Of a DNA stretch of 64,000 nucleotides, positions 25,252-34,343 are shown piece by piece. Both the position numbers and the translations under genes were made by a program. Within the stretch, counting starts at the first letter, position 1; each line of letters begins with the position of its first letter. The notes under the pieces are model-generated. The model worked only from the letters and a program-made list of their open reading frames with translations, made no database searches and was not told the origin of the DNA. This DNA is from Psychromicrobium xiongbiense. Its GTDB lineage: Bacteria > Actinomycetota > Actinomycetes > Actinomycetales > Micrococcaceae. The stretch covers positions 62,001 through 126,000 of the forward strand of contig NZ_JASSZH010000014.1 in the NCBI RefSeq assembly GCF_030271165.1. Direction: 5' to 3'.

Positions 25252-25361
25252 ACGATTCCCACCCAATGCGCCGCGACACGCCGCGCCGCCTGCTCAAGAA
25301 TGACAACAGTGTTGTTTATGTTAACGATGTGACCAGTGTTGCCAAAGTGACATTTGGGCAT

Positions 25362-25425
25362 GTAACCTCGTGAATGCTGCACGGGCTCTTTTGCCGTGCG
25401 CCCCCGGATGATTGAGGTTACGAGG
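25362..25425 (+). promoter_or_regulatory. Structured leader in front of NlpC/P60 gene
   Basis: GTAACCTC (25362-25369) is exactly complementary to GAGGTTAC (25414-25421), enclosing a second hairpin GCACGG/CCGTGC (25379-25384 with 25394-25399). CCTCG (25366-25370) can alternatively pair with CGAGG (25421-25425), which includes the Shine-Dalgarno sequence. The arrangement could switch translation. Conserved elements of the ydaO (c-di-AMP) riboswitch were not seen. Confidence 0.4.
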
Positions 25426-25426
25426 C

Positions 25427-26845
25427 ATGAGTAGGAATTCGATCGAGCGATCGCCCCTGGTCCGTCGCATCGCCACGACAGGCGTAGCGGCAGCAGCGAG
25501 CGCGGCGCTTCTTCTGACCAGCACAGCCCTTCCCGCCAGCGCAACTCCACTCCCTCAGACTCCTTCCTCCAGCCTCAGCACCGCCATCCTGCCCGCCGAT
25601 CAGCCGATCCCCTCGGATCAGGACATCGCGGCGGCCAAACAGAACGAAAGCTCCAAGAACAGCGAAATCAGCAAGATCGAGGGCATCATTTCCAGCGCCC
25701 GGGATCGCCTCGATCAGGTCGCTGCCGCCAGCTACAAAGCCAGCGATGCCTACTCCTCGGCACTGCTGACCCTGCAGACCAAACAGGCCGCAGCACAGAC
25801 CGCGCAGGATGCCGCACAGGCCGCCCAGAAAGCTCAGCAGAAAGCGCAGGCGGGCCTGGGCCAGATCGTCAGCACTCTATACAAGACCGGAACGGTCGAT
25901 CCGACGGTCCAGACCTTCTTCGGCACGGGCGATGCCGCCTACCAGGCCACCACGCTCCAGGCGGTCGGCGAGAACCGCACTCGCGCTCTGGAAACCGCAC
26001 AGCAGGCCGCCGCCACAGCGGCTTCACTCAAGGATGCTGCCGCTCAGGCCCAGAAAGCGGCCGATGACGCCACGACCGCCGCCCAGAGCGCCAAGGACGC
26101 GGCAACCTCCGCGCTGGCGGCTCAGAACACGGTCGTCACGCAGACGCAGGATCAGCGCACCACCCTGGTCAACCAGTTGGCGACCCTCAAAGACACCACA
26201 GCATCACTGGAAGATGCCCGGCTGGCCGGGCTGCAGAAGCAACAGGAGGAGGCCAAGTTGGCCGCCGCCCTGGCCGCAGCAGCCGCGCAGAGCGCCCAGC
26301 AGAGTCAGCAGGCCGCCCCTCAGAACAACAACATCGGCGGGGCACCAGCTCAGAATCCGCCCGCGCAGATTCCGGCCCCAGCTCAGCCAGCACCGGCACC
26401 GGTAGCACCCGCTCCAGCCCAGCCGGCTCCACCAGCTCCTGCCCCACCCGCTCCCGCCCCTGCACCTCCGGCATCGGGCATCAACACCTCCGGAATGGTG
26501 AACTTCGCACTCTCCAAGGTGGGCGGTGCCTACCAGTGGGGTGGCACCGGGCCAGGCTATGACTGTTCAGGCCTGGTGTGGGCAGCCTTCCGCTCCGTGG
26601 GCGTCAATGTGGCCCGTGGCGGTACCGATCAGTGGCGCCAGGCACCGATTCATGTGCCCTTCTCCCAGGCACGGTACGGGGACCTGCTGATCTTCAACTA
26701 TGACGGCGCCATGGCCACCCACATCGGGATCTACCTGGGCAACGGCCAGGTGGTGCATGCCCTCAACCCCGCCCAAGGCATTCTGGTCACCTCATTGTCC
26801 TCGCTCTACGGCCTGGACCTCTACCCCGTGGTGGGCCGCTACTGA
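25427..26845 (+). CDS. Secreted NlpC/P60 peptidoglycan endopeptidase with coiled coil
   Basis: 472 residues; ATG at 25427 preceded by GAGG. The signal peptide ends near LPASA (about 38). Residues about 55-290 are a long Ala/Gln-rich coiled coil, followed by a Pro/Ala linker (about 305-345) and a C-terminal NlpC/P60 domain with Cys380 (GYDCSGLVW) and His432 (ATHIGIYLG). The architecture matches actinobacterial RipA/Cgp1735- and CwlO-type D,L-endopeptidases that cut peptidoglycan stem peptides during division; the coiled coil normally restrains activity through FtsEX-like partners. Confidence 0.9.
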   Translation: MSRNSIERSPLVRRIATTGVAAAASAALLLTSTALPASATPLPQTPSSSLSTAILPADQPIPSDQDIAAAKQNESSKNSEISKIEGIISSARDRLDQVAAASYKASDAYSSALLTLQTKQAAAQTAQDAAQAAQKAQQKAQAGLGQIVSTLYKTGTVDPTVQTFFGTGDAAYQATTLQAVGENRTRALETAQQAAATAASLKDAAAQAQKAADDATTAAQSAKDAATSALAAQNTVVTQTQDQRTTLVNQLATLKDTTASLEDARLAGLQKQQEEAKLAAALAAAAAQSAQQSQQAAPQNNNIGGAPAQNPPAQIPAPAQPAPAPVAPAPAQPAPPAPAPPAPAPAPPASGINTSGMVNFALSKVGGAYQWGGTGPGYDCSGLVWAAFRSVGVNVARGGTDQWRQAPIHVPFSQARYGDLLIFNYDGAMATHIGIYLGNGQVVHALNPAQGILVTSLSSLYGLDLYPVVGRY

Positions 26846-26899
26846 CGCTCTGGACGTTCCCGTACCTGCCGTTCATCAAACATTCACTCAAGGCAAGTT

Positions 26900-26912
26900 T
26901 GCACTAGGTGCA
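26900..26912. promoter_or_regulatory. TetR-type operator
   Basis: TGCACTAGGTGCA is a 13-bp palindrome (5-bp arms, TAG centre) 20 bases before the TetR start, as expected for an autoregulated TetR-transporter pair. Confidence 0.6.
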
Positions 26913-26932
26913 TTTTTAGCTACGCTTGAGGA

Positions 26933-27571
26933 ATGGCCCTCGATGACGGATCCCTGAAGGACGGCTCCCCGAAGACGTCCCGACGTGAGCTCAACAAGCG
27001 CGCCACCCGCATGGCCATCATCGATGCCGCAGTCGAGCTGCTCCGGGCCCGCGGGCTGGGCAACTTCACGGCGGAGGACGTCGCCGAAGCCGCCGGGATC
27101 TCCCGACGCACCTTCTTCAACTACTTCTCCAGCCCGGAGGCGGCCCTCTCTGCCACCTTGGAGAACTTCCTGGAGGGTGTGATCGCCGAATTCGCACATC
27201 GGCCGGCGAATGAAAGCCTTCTCGATTCCGCCATCGCCTCCGTGGAAAGCTTTGTCGAGCCCACGGCGCTGGCCAGGATGGCGGAAGTCTGTCATCTGAC
27301 GCAGACACAGGATGAGGTGCAGCGCTGGCAACTCGCTGCCTGGGAACAGGCCACGCAGAGCGTCACTGCCGCAGCGGAACAGCGTCTGGGCCCGGATGCC
27401 AACCCCCTCTTCCTGCGAGCCCTGGTCGCCTCCATCATCGCCAGCGGTCGGGTCGCCGTGGAACTCTGGCTCGAAGGACAGGCACAGAGCGAGATCGATG
27501 ACCAGGCCAGCGAGAAACTGCGCGCCCTGATCACCGCGGCGCTCCACCACGTCCGCACCGGCTTCGCCTGA
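26933..27571 (+). CDS. TetR-family transcriptional regulator
   Basis: 212 residues. N-terminal TetR DNA-binding domain (about 17-65: RATRMAIIDAAVELLRARGL, FTAEDVAEAAGISRRTFFNYF) with a helical ligand-binding domain after it. It lies 62 bases before an MMPL exporter in the same direction and carries a palindrome in its own promoter, so it most likely represses itself and the exporter. Ligand unknown. Confidence 0.92.
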   Translation: MALDDGSLKDGSPKTSRRELNKRATRMAIIDAAVELLRARGLGNFTAEDVAEAAGISRRTFFNYFSSPEAALSATLENFLEGVIAEFAHRPANESLLDSAIASVESFVEPTALARMAEVCHLTQTQDEVQRWQLAAWEQATQSVTAAAEQRLGPDANPLFLRALVASIIASGRVAVELWLEGQAQSEIDDQASEKLRALITAALHHVRTGFA

Positions 27572-27633
27572 GCTTCCCCCCAACTCCCCTACCCACAAGA
27601 TCCACTGAGAATTTCCCGAAAGAGGCCTACTCC

Positions 27634-30006
27634 ATGGCACTGATGCTCTTCAGACTCGGCAGCTTCGCCTACCGACGGCGGTGGTGGGTCCTCAGCTTCT
27701 GGCTGGTCATTCTGTTGGCGGTCGGCGGTGCAGCTGGCGCCTTCCACGGCCAGCTGAGCAACGACTTCAAACTGCCGGGAACCGAAACCCAACGGGTCAT
27801 CGATCACCTCAAGGCGGCCATGCCTGAGGCCAGCGGAGGCAGCGCCTCGGTGGTCTTCCAGAGCAAGGACGGCAAGGCCTTCACGGCCGCCCAGAAGACC
27901 AGTGTGGCCGATGTCCTGACACGGCTCCAGGGCAAAGACCAGGTACAGAACGCTTCCGACCCCTTCGCGGTGCAGCAGCAGATCGATGCGGCCAGCGCCA
28001 AACTGGTGGATGGACAGAAGCAGCTCGATGCTGGCAAGGCTCAGCTGGCGCAGGCAGCTGGCCTGATGCCCCCTGCTCAGGCAGCGGCTGCCGCGAAAGA
28101 TCTGGCCACGAAACAGGCCGCGCTGGATCTGGCCAAACGGCAGGCCGATGCCAGCAGCGGCATCCGTTTCGTTTCCACCGACGGCACCGTCGCGGTCTCG
28201 CAGATCTCCTTCTCCGTCATCATGAGCGCCCTCTCCGCCGGGGACCGGGCTGATGTCATCTCCGCACTCAAGTCCCTCCAGGATCAGGGTCTGAACGTCT
28301 ACCCGAGCAAGGAACTCTCTGAGGACTTCGGCAGCCTGGCCGGCCCCGCAGAAATCATCGGCCTCGCCGTGGCGGTCCTGGTGCTGATCCTGATGCTCGG
28401 CACCCTGGTCGCGGCGGGGCTGCCGCTGCTGATGGCGATCATCGGCGTCGGCGTCGGCGTGGGAGCAACCTTCGCCCTCTCCGGCGTGATCGACATGAAC
28501 TCCATGACCCCAGTACTGGCCCTGATGCTGGGCCTGGCCGTCGGCATCGACTACTCCCTGTTCATCGTCAACCGGCACCGCACCCAGCTGCTGAGCGGCA
28601 TGGAACTCGGCGAATCGATTGGCCGCGCCACCGGCACAGCGGGCAACGCGGTCCTCTTTGCCGGCGTCACCGTCGTCATCACCCTGGCCGCACTCGCCGT
28701 TCCGGGGCTGCCCTTCCTGACTCTGATGGGGCTGGCCGCCGCCGGGACCGTGGCTGCCTCGGTGCTGGTCTCGCTCACACTGACCCCCGCGATTCTGGGC
28801 TTCATGGGCCGCCGCGCGCTCTCCCGGCGAGCCTGGGCGCGAGCCGCAAAACATCAGGAGCACACCACCCACCACGCGAGCGATGACGGCGCCACCGGCT
28901 GGGGCAGCTGGATCACCAGGCGTCCCTGGCTGGCGGTGATCGGCTCGGTCCTGCTGCTGGCCGTCGTCGCGGTTCCGGCTCTGACCCTGCGCCTGGCCCT
29001 GCCCGATGGCGGCTCAGAACCGCCGGAATCGGACGCCTACCAGTCCTATGCGCTGATCGGCAGCGCCTTCGGTGCCGGGATGAACGGCCCCATCACCGTC
29101 GTCGGCGAGATGCCTGCAGGTCTCAGCAGCGAGCAGGCCACCGTCAAGCAGCTCGATGTGGCGGAGCAGCTCCGTCAGGTGTCCCATGTGGTGGCTGCCG
29201 TCCCGGCCAAGCTCAGTGCCGATGGTCGGACCGCCATCTTCCAGGTGATCGGCGATGACGGCCCCTCCAGCCTCAACACCGAGCACCTGGTTGCCGACCT
29301 CCGGGCCAAGGGTGCGGATATTTCCCGGGATCAGGGCGTCACGATCGGTCTGACCGGGCAGACGGCGGCCAATATCGACGTCTCCACCAAACTGACCGAG
29401 GCGATGCCGGTCTACCTGGCCATTGTGGTCGGCTTGTCCCTCGTGTTGCTACTGCTGGTGTTCCGCTCGATCTGGGTTCCGGTGCTGGCCACCGCGGGCT
29501 TCCTGCTGTCGCTGGCTGCTTCCTTCGGCGCCGTGGTGGCGGTGTACCAATGGGGCTGGCTGGGGGCAGTGTTCGGCGTCGCCCACCCGGGCCCGATCAT
29601 GAGTATGCTGCCGATCATCCTGATTGGCGTGCTCTTCGGACTGGCCATGGACTACCAGGTGTTCATGGGTTCCGGTATGCGTGAAGCGTTTGTCCATGGG
29701 GCGGAGGCGAAGGTCGCCGTGCGGATCGGTTTCCGGCATGCGGCCACCGTGGTCACCGCTGCCGCGATCATCATGACCAGCGTCTTTGCCGGCTTCATCT
29801 TCAATCACCTGACGATGGTGCGGCCCATCGGCTTCTCGCTGGCCTTCGGTGTGTTGATCGATGCCTTCATCGTCCGGATGACCCTGGTTCCTGCGGCCAT
29901 GCGCCTCCTCGGCGCACGCGCCTGGTGGCTTCCGCGCTGGCTGGAGCGCATCCTGCCGGATGTCGATGTGGAAGGTGCCCGGCTGAATCAGCTCACGCGT
30001 GGATGA
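27634..30006 (+). CDS. MMPL/RND-family membrane transporter
   Basis: 790 residues with the two-fold MMPL layout: an N-terminal span near 20-40, an extracytoplasmic loop, then five spans including GLAVGIDYSLFIVNRH, and the same again in the second half with GVLFGLAMDYQVFMGSGM. The Asp-Tyr pairs in these spans are the proton-relay residues of actinobacterial MMPL proteins. Such proteins export lipids or drugs by proton exchange. An upstream TetR gene favours an inducible efflux role. Confidence 0.92.
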   Translation: MALMLFRLGSFAYRRRWWVLSFWLVILLAVGGAAGAFHGQLSNDFKLPGTETQRVIDHLKAAMPEASGGSASVVFQSKDGKAFTAAQKTSVADVLTRLQGKDQVQNASDPFAVQQQIDAASAKLVDGQKQLDAGKAQLAQAAGLMPPAQAAAAAKDLATKQAALDLAKRQADASSGIRFVSTDGTVAVSQISFSVIMSALSAGDRADVISALKSLQDQGLNVYPSKELSEDFGSLAGPAEIIGLAVAVLVLILMLGTLVAAGLPLLMAIIGVGVGVGATFALSGVIDMNSMTPVLALMLGLAVGIDYSLFIVNRHRTQLLSGMELGESIGRATGTAGNAVLFAGVTVVITLAALAVPGLPFLTLMGLAAAGTVAASVLVSLTLTPAILGFMGRRALSRRAWARAAKHQEHTTHHASDDGATGWGSWITRRPWLAVIGSVLLLAVVAVPALTLRLALPDGGSEPPESDAYQSYALIGSAFGAGMNGPITVVGEMPAGLSSEQATVKQLDVAEQLRQVSHVVAAVPAKLSADGRTAIFQVIGDDGPSSLNTEHLVADLRAKGADISRDQGVTIGLTGQTAANIDVSTKLTEAMPVYLAIVVGLSLVLLLLVFRSIWVPVLATAGFLLSLAASFGAVVAVYQWGWLGAVFGVAHPGPIMSMLPIILIGVLFGLAMDYQVFMGSGMREAFVHGAEAKVAVRIGFRHAATVVTAAAIIMTSVFAGFIFNHLTMVRPIGFSLAFGVLIDAFIVRMTLVPAAMRLLGARAWWLPRWLERILPDVDVEGARLNQLTRG

Positions 30007-30010
30007 GCCC

Positions 30011-31030
30011 TCAGACGTAGCTGAGCATCGGCCCGAAGTCGCCGCGATCGGCCAGTCTGGGGTCTTCCCGGTCACGGACCACCATGACCGGGCCCCGGGC
30101 GTGGTGCAGCACACCGTCCGTGGTCGAGCCGAGGATCATCCCGGCAAAGCCACCGTGTCCGCGGGTGCCCAGAACGAGCAGTTCGCTGCTGGCGCTGGAC
30201 TCGATCAGCACCTCGATCGGGACACCGTCGACCAGCTCCGAGCTGATCGGCAACCCGGGAAAATGACTGGACAACCAGGCACGCCCAGCATCGAGCTGGG
30301 TTTCGATCTCCTCAAACAGGGCATTACGGTCAATCGGTGTGGGTAGCCAGCCCACGGCGGTATTGAGTGGGGGAACGGCGCAGATGATACGCAGTTCCTT
30401 CCCGGCACGCTGTGCCTCTTCCGCCGCGACCAGCACGGCAAAGCGGGACTGGCTTGAACCGTCCACGCCCACGGTGATCAGCGGTCGGAGCTGCGCGGCT
30501 TCGGGCTGGGCGTCATCGAGCCTGGGAGCGCATTTGAGCGGGACGGTCACCGTGGGGCAATGCGCGTGTCCCGGCAGGGCAGAGGAGACGGAACCGAGCA
30601 GACGGCCGACGAAGCCACCTCGACCCCGCGAACCGAAAACCAGCAGTTCCGCGGTGAGCGAGAACTCCAGCAATACGGCGGAGGCGTCACCTTTTTCGAT
30701 GCGCGCATCATAGTCAATCCCGGCATCAGCGATCCGTTCCACCGCCTGGTCGATCACGGCCTGAGCGCCCTGGCGAATCAGATCGTCATCCACCGTGGCG
30801 AATCCGCCGTCCAGGCCGGAGGCAGCAAAAATTGGCACAGAATACGCCGTCACCAGATGGAGCGGCCGTTGCCGACGCTTTGCTTCCCGCACCGCCCATC
30901 GCAGGGCGCAATAGCCATGATCGGAGCCATCCACACCCACCACGATTCCCGTGGGAGGCGCAAGCTCCTGCCCTTCTGATGCACCGTCAGTGTCCTGGAC
31001 ATCTGGCTGTTCAGCCGCTGGCTCAGTCAT
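30011..31030 (-). CDS. Tandem universal stress protein
   Basis: About 339 residues with two USP domains. Domain one runs from GIVVGVDGSDHGYCALRWA to a nucleotide-binding FGSRGRGGFVGRLLGSVSSAL; domain two runs from ITVGVDGSSQSRFAVLVA to LGTRGHGGFAGMILGSTTDGV. Both G-x2-G-x9-G-S/T motifs suggest ATP binding. The ATG at 31030 has AGGAGGAG upstream, better than the ATG 12 codons earlier. It converges on the MMPL gene with a 4-base gap. Confidence 0.92.
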   Translation of the reverse strand: MTEPAAEQPDVQDTDGASEGQELAPPTGIVVGVDGSDHGYCALRWAVREAKRRQRPLHLVTAYSVPIFAASGLDGGFATVDDDLIRQGAQAVIDQAVERIADAGIDYDARIEKGDASAVLLEFSLTAELLVFGSRGRGGFVGRLLGSVSSALPGHAHCPTVTVPLKCAPRLDDAQPEAAQLRPLITVGVDGSSQSRFAVLVAAEEAQRAGKELRIICAVPPLNTAVGWLPTPIDRNALFEEIETQLDAGRAWLSSHFPGLPISSELVDGVPIEVLIESSASSELLVLGTRGHGGFAGMILGSTTDGVLHHARGPVMVVRDREDPRLADRGDFGPMLSYV

Positions 31031-31254
31031 GATCCGCTCCTCCTGTGGGCTCTCAGTGTGCGGCACGTTATTGGGCTCTCACAACACCTTCAGATTACTC
31101 CTTCGAGAGGAGTTCCAGATGCCTCTACCGCACCCGCAATTTGTTCGCTAGGCTCACAGCAGTGCCTCGTTCTGGAGAAACTGGGGGTTTCCTCCGAAGG
31201 CATTCACGACGTCCGCATACGTCACCGCTGACCGTTTAAGTGAGGAGTGCTGCC

Positions 31255-31821
31255 ATGCCCCCAGAGCGCGTTAACACCGTGGTCATTGGTTCCGGTCTGT
31301 CCGGTCTGGCGGTCGCGAGTGAACTCAGCAGGCAGGGAATCGACTCCGTGGTGATCGACTCCACCGAACTCTTCGGCCCCGATCTGGGCACACGATCCCC
31401 CTCCGGTCTCGGGCTTGCGGAAACTGCCCATCTCGCTGAGCGCAATGAAGTGATGCGCGTCCTGCGCCACTACGCCCGTAGTCACGGAATGGATGTGCGC
31501 AGCCAGGCTAAAGCCACTGCGGTGAGCCTGAGCGCTCCATCCACCGGAGCCCAGTGGATCGTGCAAACCTCGGAAGGAATCATCACAGCGGACACCCTGG
31601 TCCTGACCCGATGTGCTCAGGTGCATCTGCGACGGCTCTTCGCCTCACTAGGCCTCGCGGTCGGTCAGGATCTGGCCAGTGCCATCAGAGCCATGGGACT
31701 CTATTTCGTGGAAGTCGGCGACAGTCTGACCCTCTCCACCCGGCAGATACTCCGGGAAGCCAAAAACGTGGGCGAGGCCATTTCGGCCCGCTATCAGGCC
31801 ACACACCTGGCGACCGCCTGA
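31255..31821 (+). CDS. Short FAD/NAD-binding Rossmann protein
   Basis: 188 residues from the ATG at 31255 with GTGAGGAG just upstream. It starts with a dinucleotide-binding motif, TVVIGSGLSGLAVASELSR, and continues IDSVVIDST, as in FAD-dependent monooxygenases and NAD(P)/FAD-binding proteins. It is much shorter than a complete oxidoreductase: no recognisable substrate domain follows. It may be a reduced paralogue or cofactor-binding remnant that is still an intact frame. Function unknown. Confidence 0.7.
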   Translation: MPPERVNTVVIGSGLSGLAVASELSRQGIDSVVIDSTELFGPDLGTRSPSGLGLAETAHLAERNEVMRVLRHYARSHGMDVRSQAKATAVSLSAPSTGAQWIVQTSEGIITADTLVLTRCAQVHLRRLFASLGLAVGQDLASAIRAMGLYFVEVGDSLTLSTRQILREAKNVGEAISARYQATHLATA

Positions 31822-31833
31822 TCCACACCGGTT

Positions 31834-31896
31834 CTCAGCCCGGTGGGCTGAGTCCTGTCGCCCGGATACCACCGTCGTTATCCGGGCGGCATAGGA
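31834..31896 (+). other. Two hairpins between FAD-binding protein and NCS2 permease genes
   Basis: First hairpin: CTCAGCC/GGCTGAG (31834-31852), a plausible terminator. Second: CGCCCGGATA/TATCCGGGCG (31859-31888), extendable by TCCT/AGGA across an internal loop to about 31853-31896. The second lies in the leader of the purine-type permease. I do not recognise a known riboswitch; it could be a second terminator. Confidence 0.45.
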
Positions 31897-31968
31897 TCGA
31901 TGGTGTCCCCGCAGCGTCCCCTAAGGGCGCAGCACCCCCTGGAGGAAAAGTCCGGAAGGTCCCCTGTT

Positions 31969-33408
31969 ATGGCTCTGCCCGCCGTCGTCGATCACTATTT
32001 CAAGGTCACCGAACGCGGTTCCACTGTGTTCCGGGAAATCCGTGGCGGTCTGGCCACCTTCTTCGCCATGAGCTACATCGTGGTGCTCAATCCACTGATC
32101 CTGGGTGGTGCGGACTCCACCGGCGCGGTGCTGGGCAACGAGAGAGTCGCCGCAGTGACCGCTCTGGTGGCCGGGGTGCTGAGCATTCTGATGGGTGCCT
32201 GGGCCAAACACCCCTTCGCCCTGGCCACGGGGCTCGGCGTGAATGCCTTTGTCGCGGTGACGGTGGCCAGCCATCCCGGCCTGACCTGGCCGGACATGAT
32301 GGGCCTGATCATGATCTCCGGTCTCACCATGCTGATCCTGGTGCTCACCGGGTTCCGCACCGCCGTCTTCAAGGCGGTCCCCCAAGGACTCAAGACCGCC
32401 ATCGTGGTGGGGATCGGCCTGTTCATCGCCTTGATCGGCCTGGTCAATGCCGGTTTTGTGCGCAGAATTCCCGATGTCGCCGGGACGACCGTGCCGGTGG
32501 GACTGGGCTTTGACGGCAAGCTGATCGGCTGGCCCACCCTGGTGTTCATCGTTGGACTACTGCTCACCATCGCCCTGGTGGTGCGCAAGGTCAAGGGCGC
32601 GATCCTGATCGGCGTAGTGGTCTCCACCATCCTGGCGAACGTGATGGAAGCGATCTTCCACATCGGCCCGAGTTTTGACGGCAAGACGGCCAACCCCAGC
32701 GGATGGTCGCTGGTGGTTCCGACCCTCAAGGGCTTCGGCTTGCCGGACGTATCGATCATCGGCCAGGTCAACCTGGGCGGAGCCTTCACGCATCTGGGCG
32801 GCATTGCGGCCACCCTGCTGGCCTTCTCCATTCTGCTGAGCATCTTCTTCGACGCCATGGGCACCATGGTCGGCCTGGCCAGCGAGGCGGGCAGCATCGA
32901 CAAGGACGGCAATATCCCCAACGTTGACCGGGTGCTGCTGGTAGATGCCCTCGGCGCGATTGCCGGTGGTGGGGCCTCAGTGTCCTCCAACCAGATCTAT
33001 GTGGAGTCCGGTGCCGGCATCGGTGAGGGTGCCCGGACCGGCATCGCCTCCATGGTGACCGGGCTGCTGTTCCTGGTGGCGATGTTCTTCACTCCGCTGG
33101 TGTCGCTGGTGCCCTTCGAAGCGGTCGCGCCGGCGCTCGTGGTGGTCGGCTTCATGATGGTGTCGCAGGTCGGCAAGATCGACTGGTCCGACTGGGGCGT
33201 GGCGATCCCGGCATTCCTGACCTTCACTCTGATGCCGTTCACCTACTCGATCGCCAACGGCCTGGGTGCCGGGTTCGTCTCCTACGTCATCATCCGCACG
33301 GTGCAGGGCCGGGCTAAGGAGGTGCACCCACTGCTCTGGGTGGTGGCCGCGGCCTTCGTGGTGTTCTTCGGCATCGGGCCGATCGAACAGATCCTGCACC
33401 TGAGCTGA
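31969..33408 (+). CDS. NCS2-family purine permease (AzgA/GhxP-like)
   Basis: 479 residues from the ATG at 31969 (GGAAGG upstream). Family features include FKVTERGSTVFREIRGGLAT at the start, FAMSYIVVLNPLIL in the first span, the substrate-site segment LATGLGVNAFVA and FFDAMGTMVGLA. About 13-14 hydrophobic spans, as expected for the hypoxanthine/guanine/adenine proton symporters of the AzgA group. The specific base transported cannot be read reliably. Confidence 0.92.
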   Translation: MALPAVVDHYFKVTERGSTVFREIRGGLATFFAMSYIVVLNPLILGGADSTGAVLGNERVAAVTALVAGVLSILMGAWAKHPFALATGLGVNAFVAVTVASHPGLTWPDMMGLIMISGLTMLILVLTGFRTAVFKAVPQGLKTAIVVGIGLFIALIGLVNAGFVRRIPDVAGTTVPVGLGFDGKLIGWPTLVFIVGLLLTIALVVRKVKGAILIGVVVSTILANVMEAIFHIGPSFDGKTANPSGWSLVVPTLKGFGLPDVSIIGQVNLGGAFTHLGGIAATLLAFSILLSIFFDAMGTMVGLASEAGSIDKDGNIPNVDRVLLVDALGAIAGGGASVSSNQIYVESGAGIGEGARTGIASMVTGLLFLVAMFFTPLVSLVPFEAVAPALVVVGFMMVSQVGKIDWSDWGVAIPAFLTFTLMPFTYSIANGLGAGFVSYVIIRTVQGRAKEVHPLLWVVAAAFVVFFGIGPIEQILHLS

Positions 33409-33414
33409 GTCCGG

Positions 33415-34257
33415 TCAGTCCTTCAGCACGGGCTCTTTCCGGGCGAAATCGCGCACCTGGGCATCGGTCCACAGCGTGGCGGGAAGTCCGCCCCCCAGCA
33501 GAGCCCGGGCCAGCTGCGGCGACTGCGCCAGCGGCACATCCGAACCGGCCATCACGATATTGCCGTAGCGACGCCCTTTGAGCATGGGCGGATCTGCCAC
33601 GATGGCGGTGTGCGCAAAGGCGTCCAGCAGGGTCGCGGCCTCGCGACGGGCAGTGCCCAGCGCCGGGCTGTCCCCACAGTTGAGCAGATAGATGCCGTCC
33701 GGGGAGAGCACTCGTTTGACCTGTTGAACGAACTCCACCGTGGTCAGCGGGACCGGGGTGAAACGCCCAGAAAAGACATCCCGAATCACGACGTCGCGGC
33801 TCCCGGCATTCAGGCTTTCCGTCACCTGGCGGGCCTCCCCCACCCGGATTTTCAGCAGCGGTGCCTGCGGCAGGGCGAACCATTCGCGAACCAGGGTGGC
33901 CAACCGGCCGTCGATCTCCACCACCGTATTGCGCGATTGCGGGTACCGGGCGACGAGGTAGCGGGCCATCGAGCAGGCGGCACCCCCGAGGTGCAGCACA
34001 CGCAGCCGCTCGGAAGCGTTCGGTGAGCCGGCGTTCTGTGAGCCGGCAAGCGGCCAGCGGTCCTCCACCAGCGCCATGATCCAGCGCATGTACTCAAAGT
34101 CCAAACGGAACGGATCGCCCAGATCTACGTGGGAGGACTGCATGCCATTGATCTTCAGCAGCCAGCCGAGGGAGTTGCCCGGCTCCGGCTCCAGCTCCGC
34201 TAGCCCGGATTCGATGGCGTACTGGCCAGCAACAGGCTGAGGTACGGGCTTCACCAT
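33415..34257 (-). CDS. Spermidine synthase-like methyltransferase-fold protein
   Basis: 280 residues. The Rossmann core shows VLHLGGAACSMARYL and VVEIDGRLATLVREWF (the nucleotide/decarboxy-SAM-binding acidic residues) and DVVIRDVFSGRFTP. Actinobacteria carry many such SpeE-like proteins whose polyamine activity is unproven. The start ATG at 34257 has no good ribosome-binding site and may be leaderless. It converges on the NCS2 permease gene with a 6-base gap. Confidence 0.82.
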   Translation of the reverse strand: MVKPVPQPVAGQYAIESGLAELEPEPGNSLGWLLKINGMQSSHVDLGDPFRLDFEYMRWIMALVEDRWPLAGSQNAGSPNASERLRVLHLGGAACSMARYLVARYPQSRNTVVEIDGRLATLVREWFALPQAPLLKIRVGEARQVTESLNAGSRDVVIRDVFSGRFTPVPLTTVEFVQQVKRVLSPDGIYLLNCGDSPALGTARREAATLLDAFAHTAIVADPPMLKGRRYGNIVMAGSDVPLAQSPQLARALLGGGLPATLWTDAQVRDFARKEPVLKD

Positions 34258-34343
34258 ACGGTGTTCACCACGAAGTTCACCACGAGCGTGGCTGTCGGGG
34301 CGAGGTCCATACCTCTAGGCTACGCGGCTCCAGGCCGCGCGGC

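Noticed and set aside
25301-25426. ydaO/c-di-AMP riboswitch upstream of the NlpC/P60 gene
   Set aside because: The conserved core elements were not found; only simple inverted repeats are visible.
27589-28875. 428-codon minus-strand frame opposite the MMPL gene
   Set aside because: Gly/Gln/His-rich antisense shadow of a GC-rich membrane protein gene.
31119-31151. 10-residue leader peptide with a GAGAGGAG ribosome-binding site
   Set aside because: Short enough to arise by chance, no regulatory codons and no attenuator structure that depends on it.
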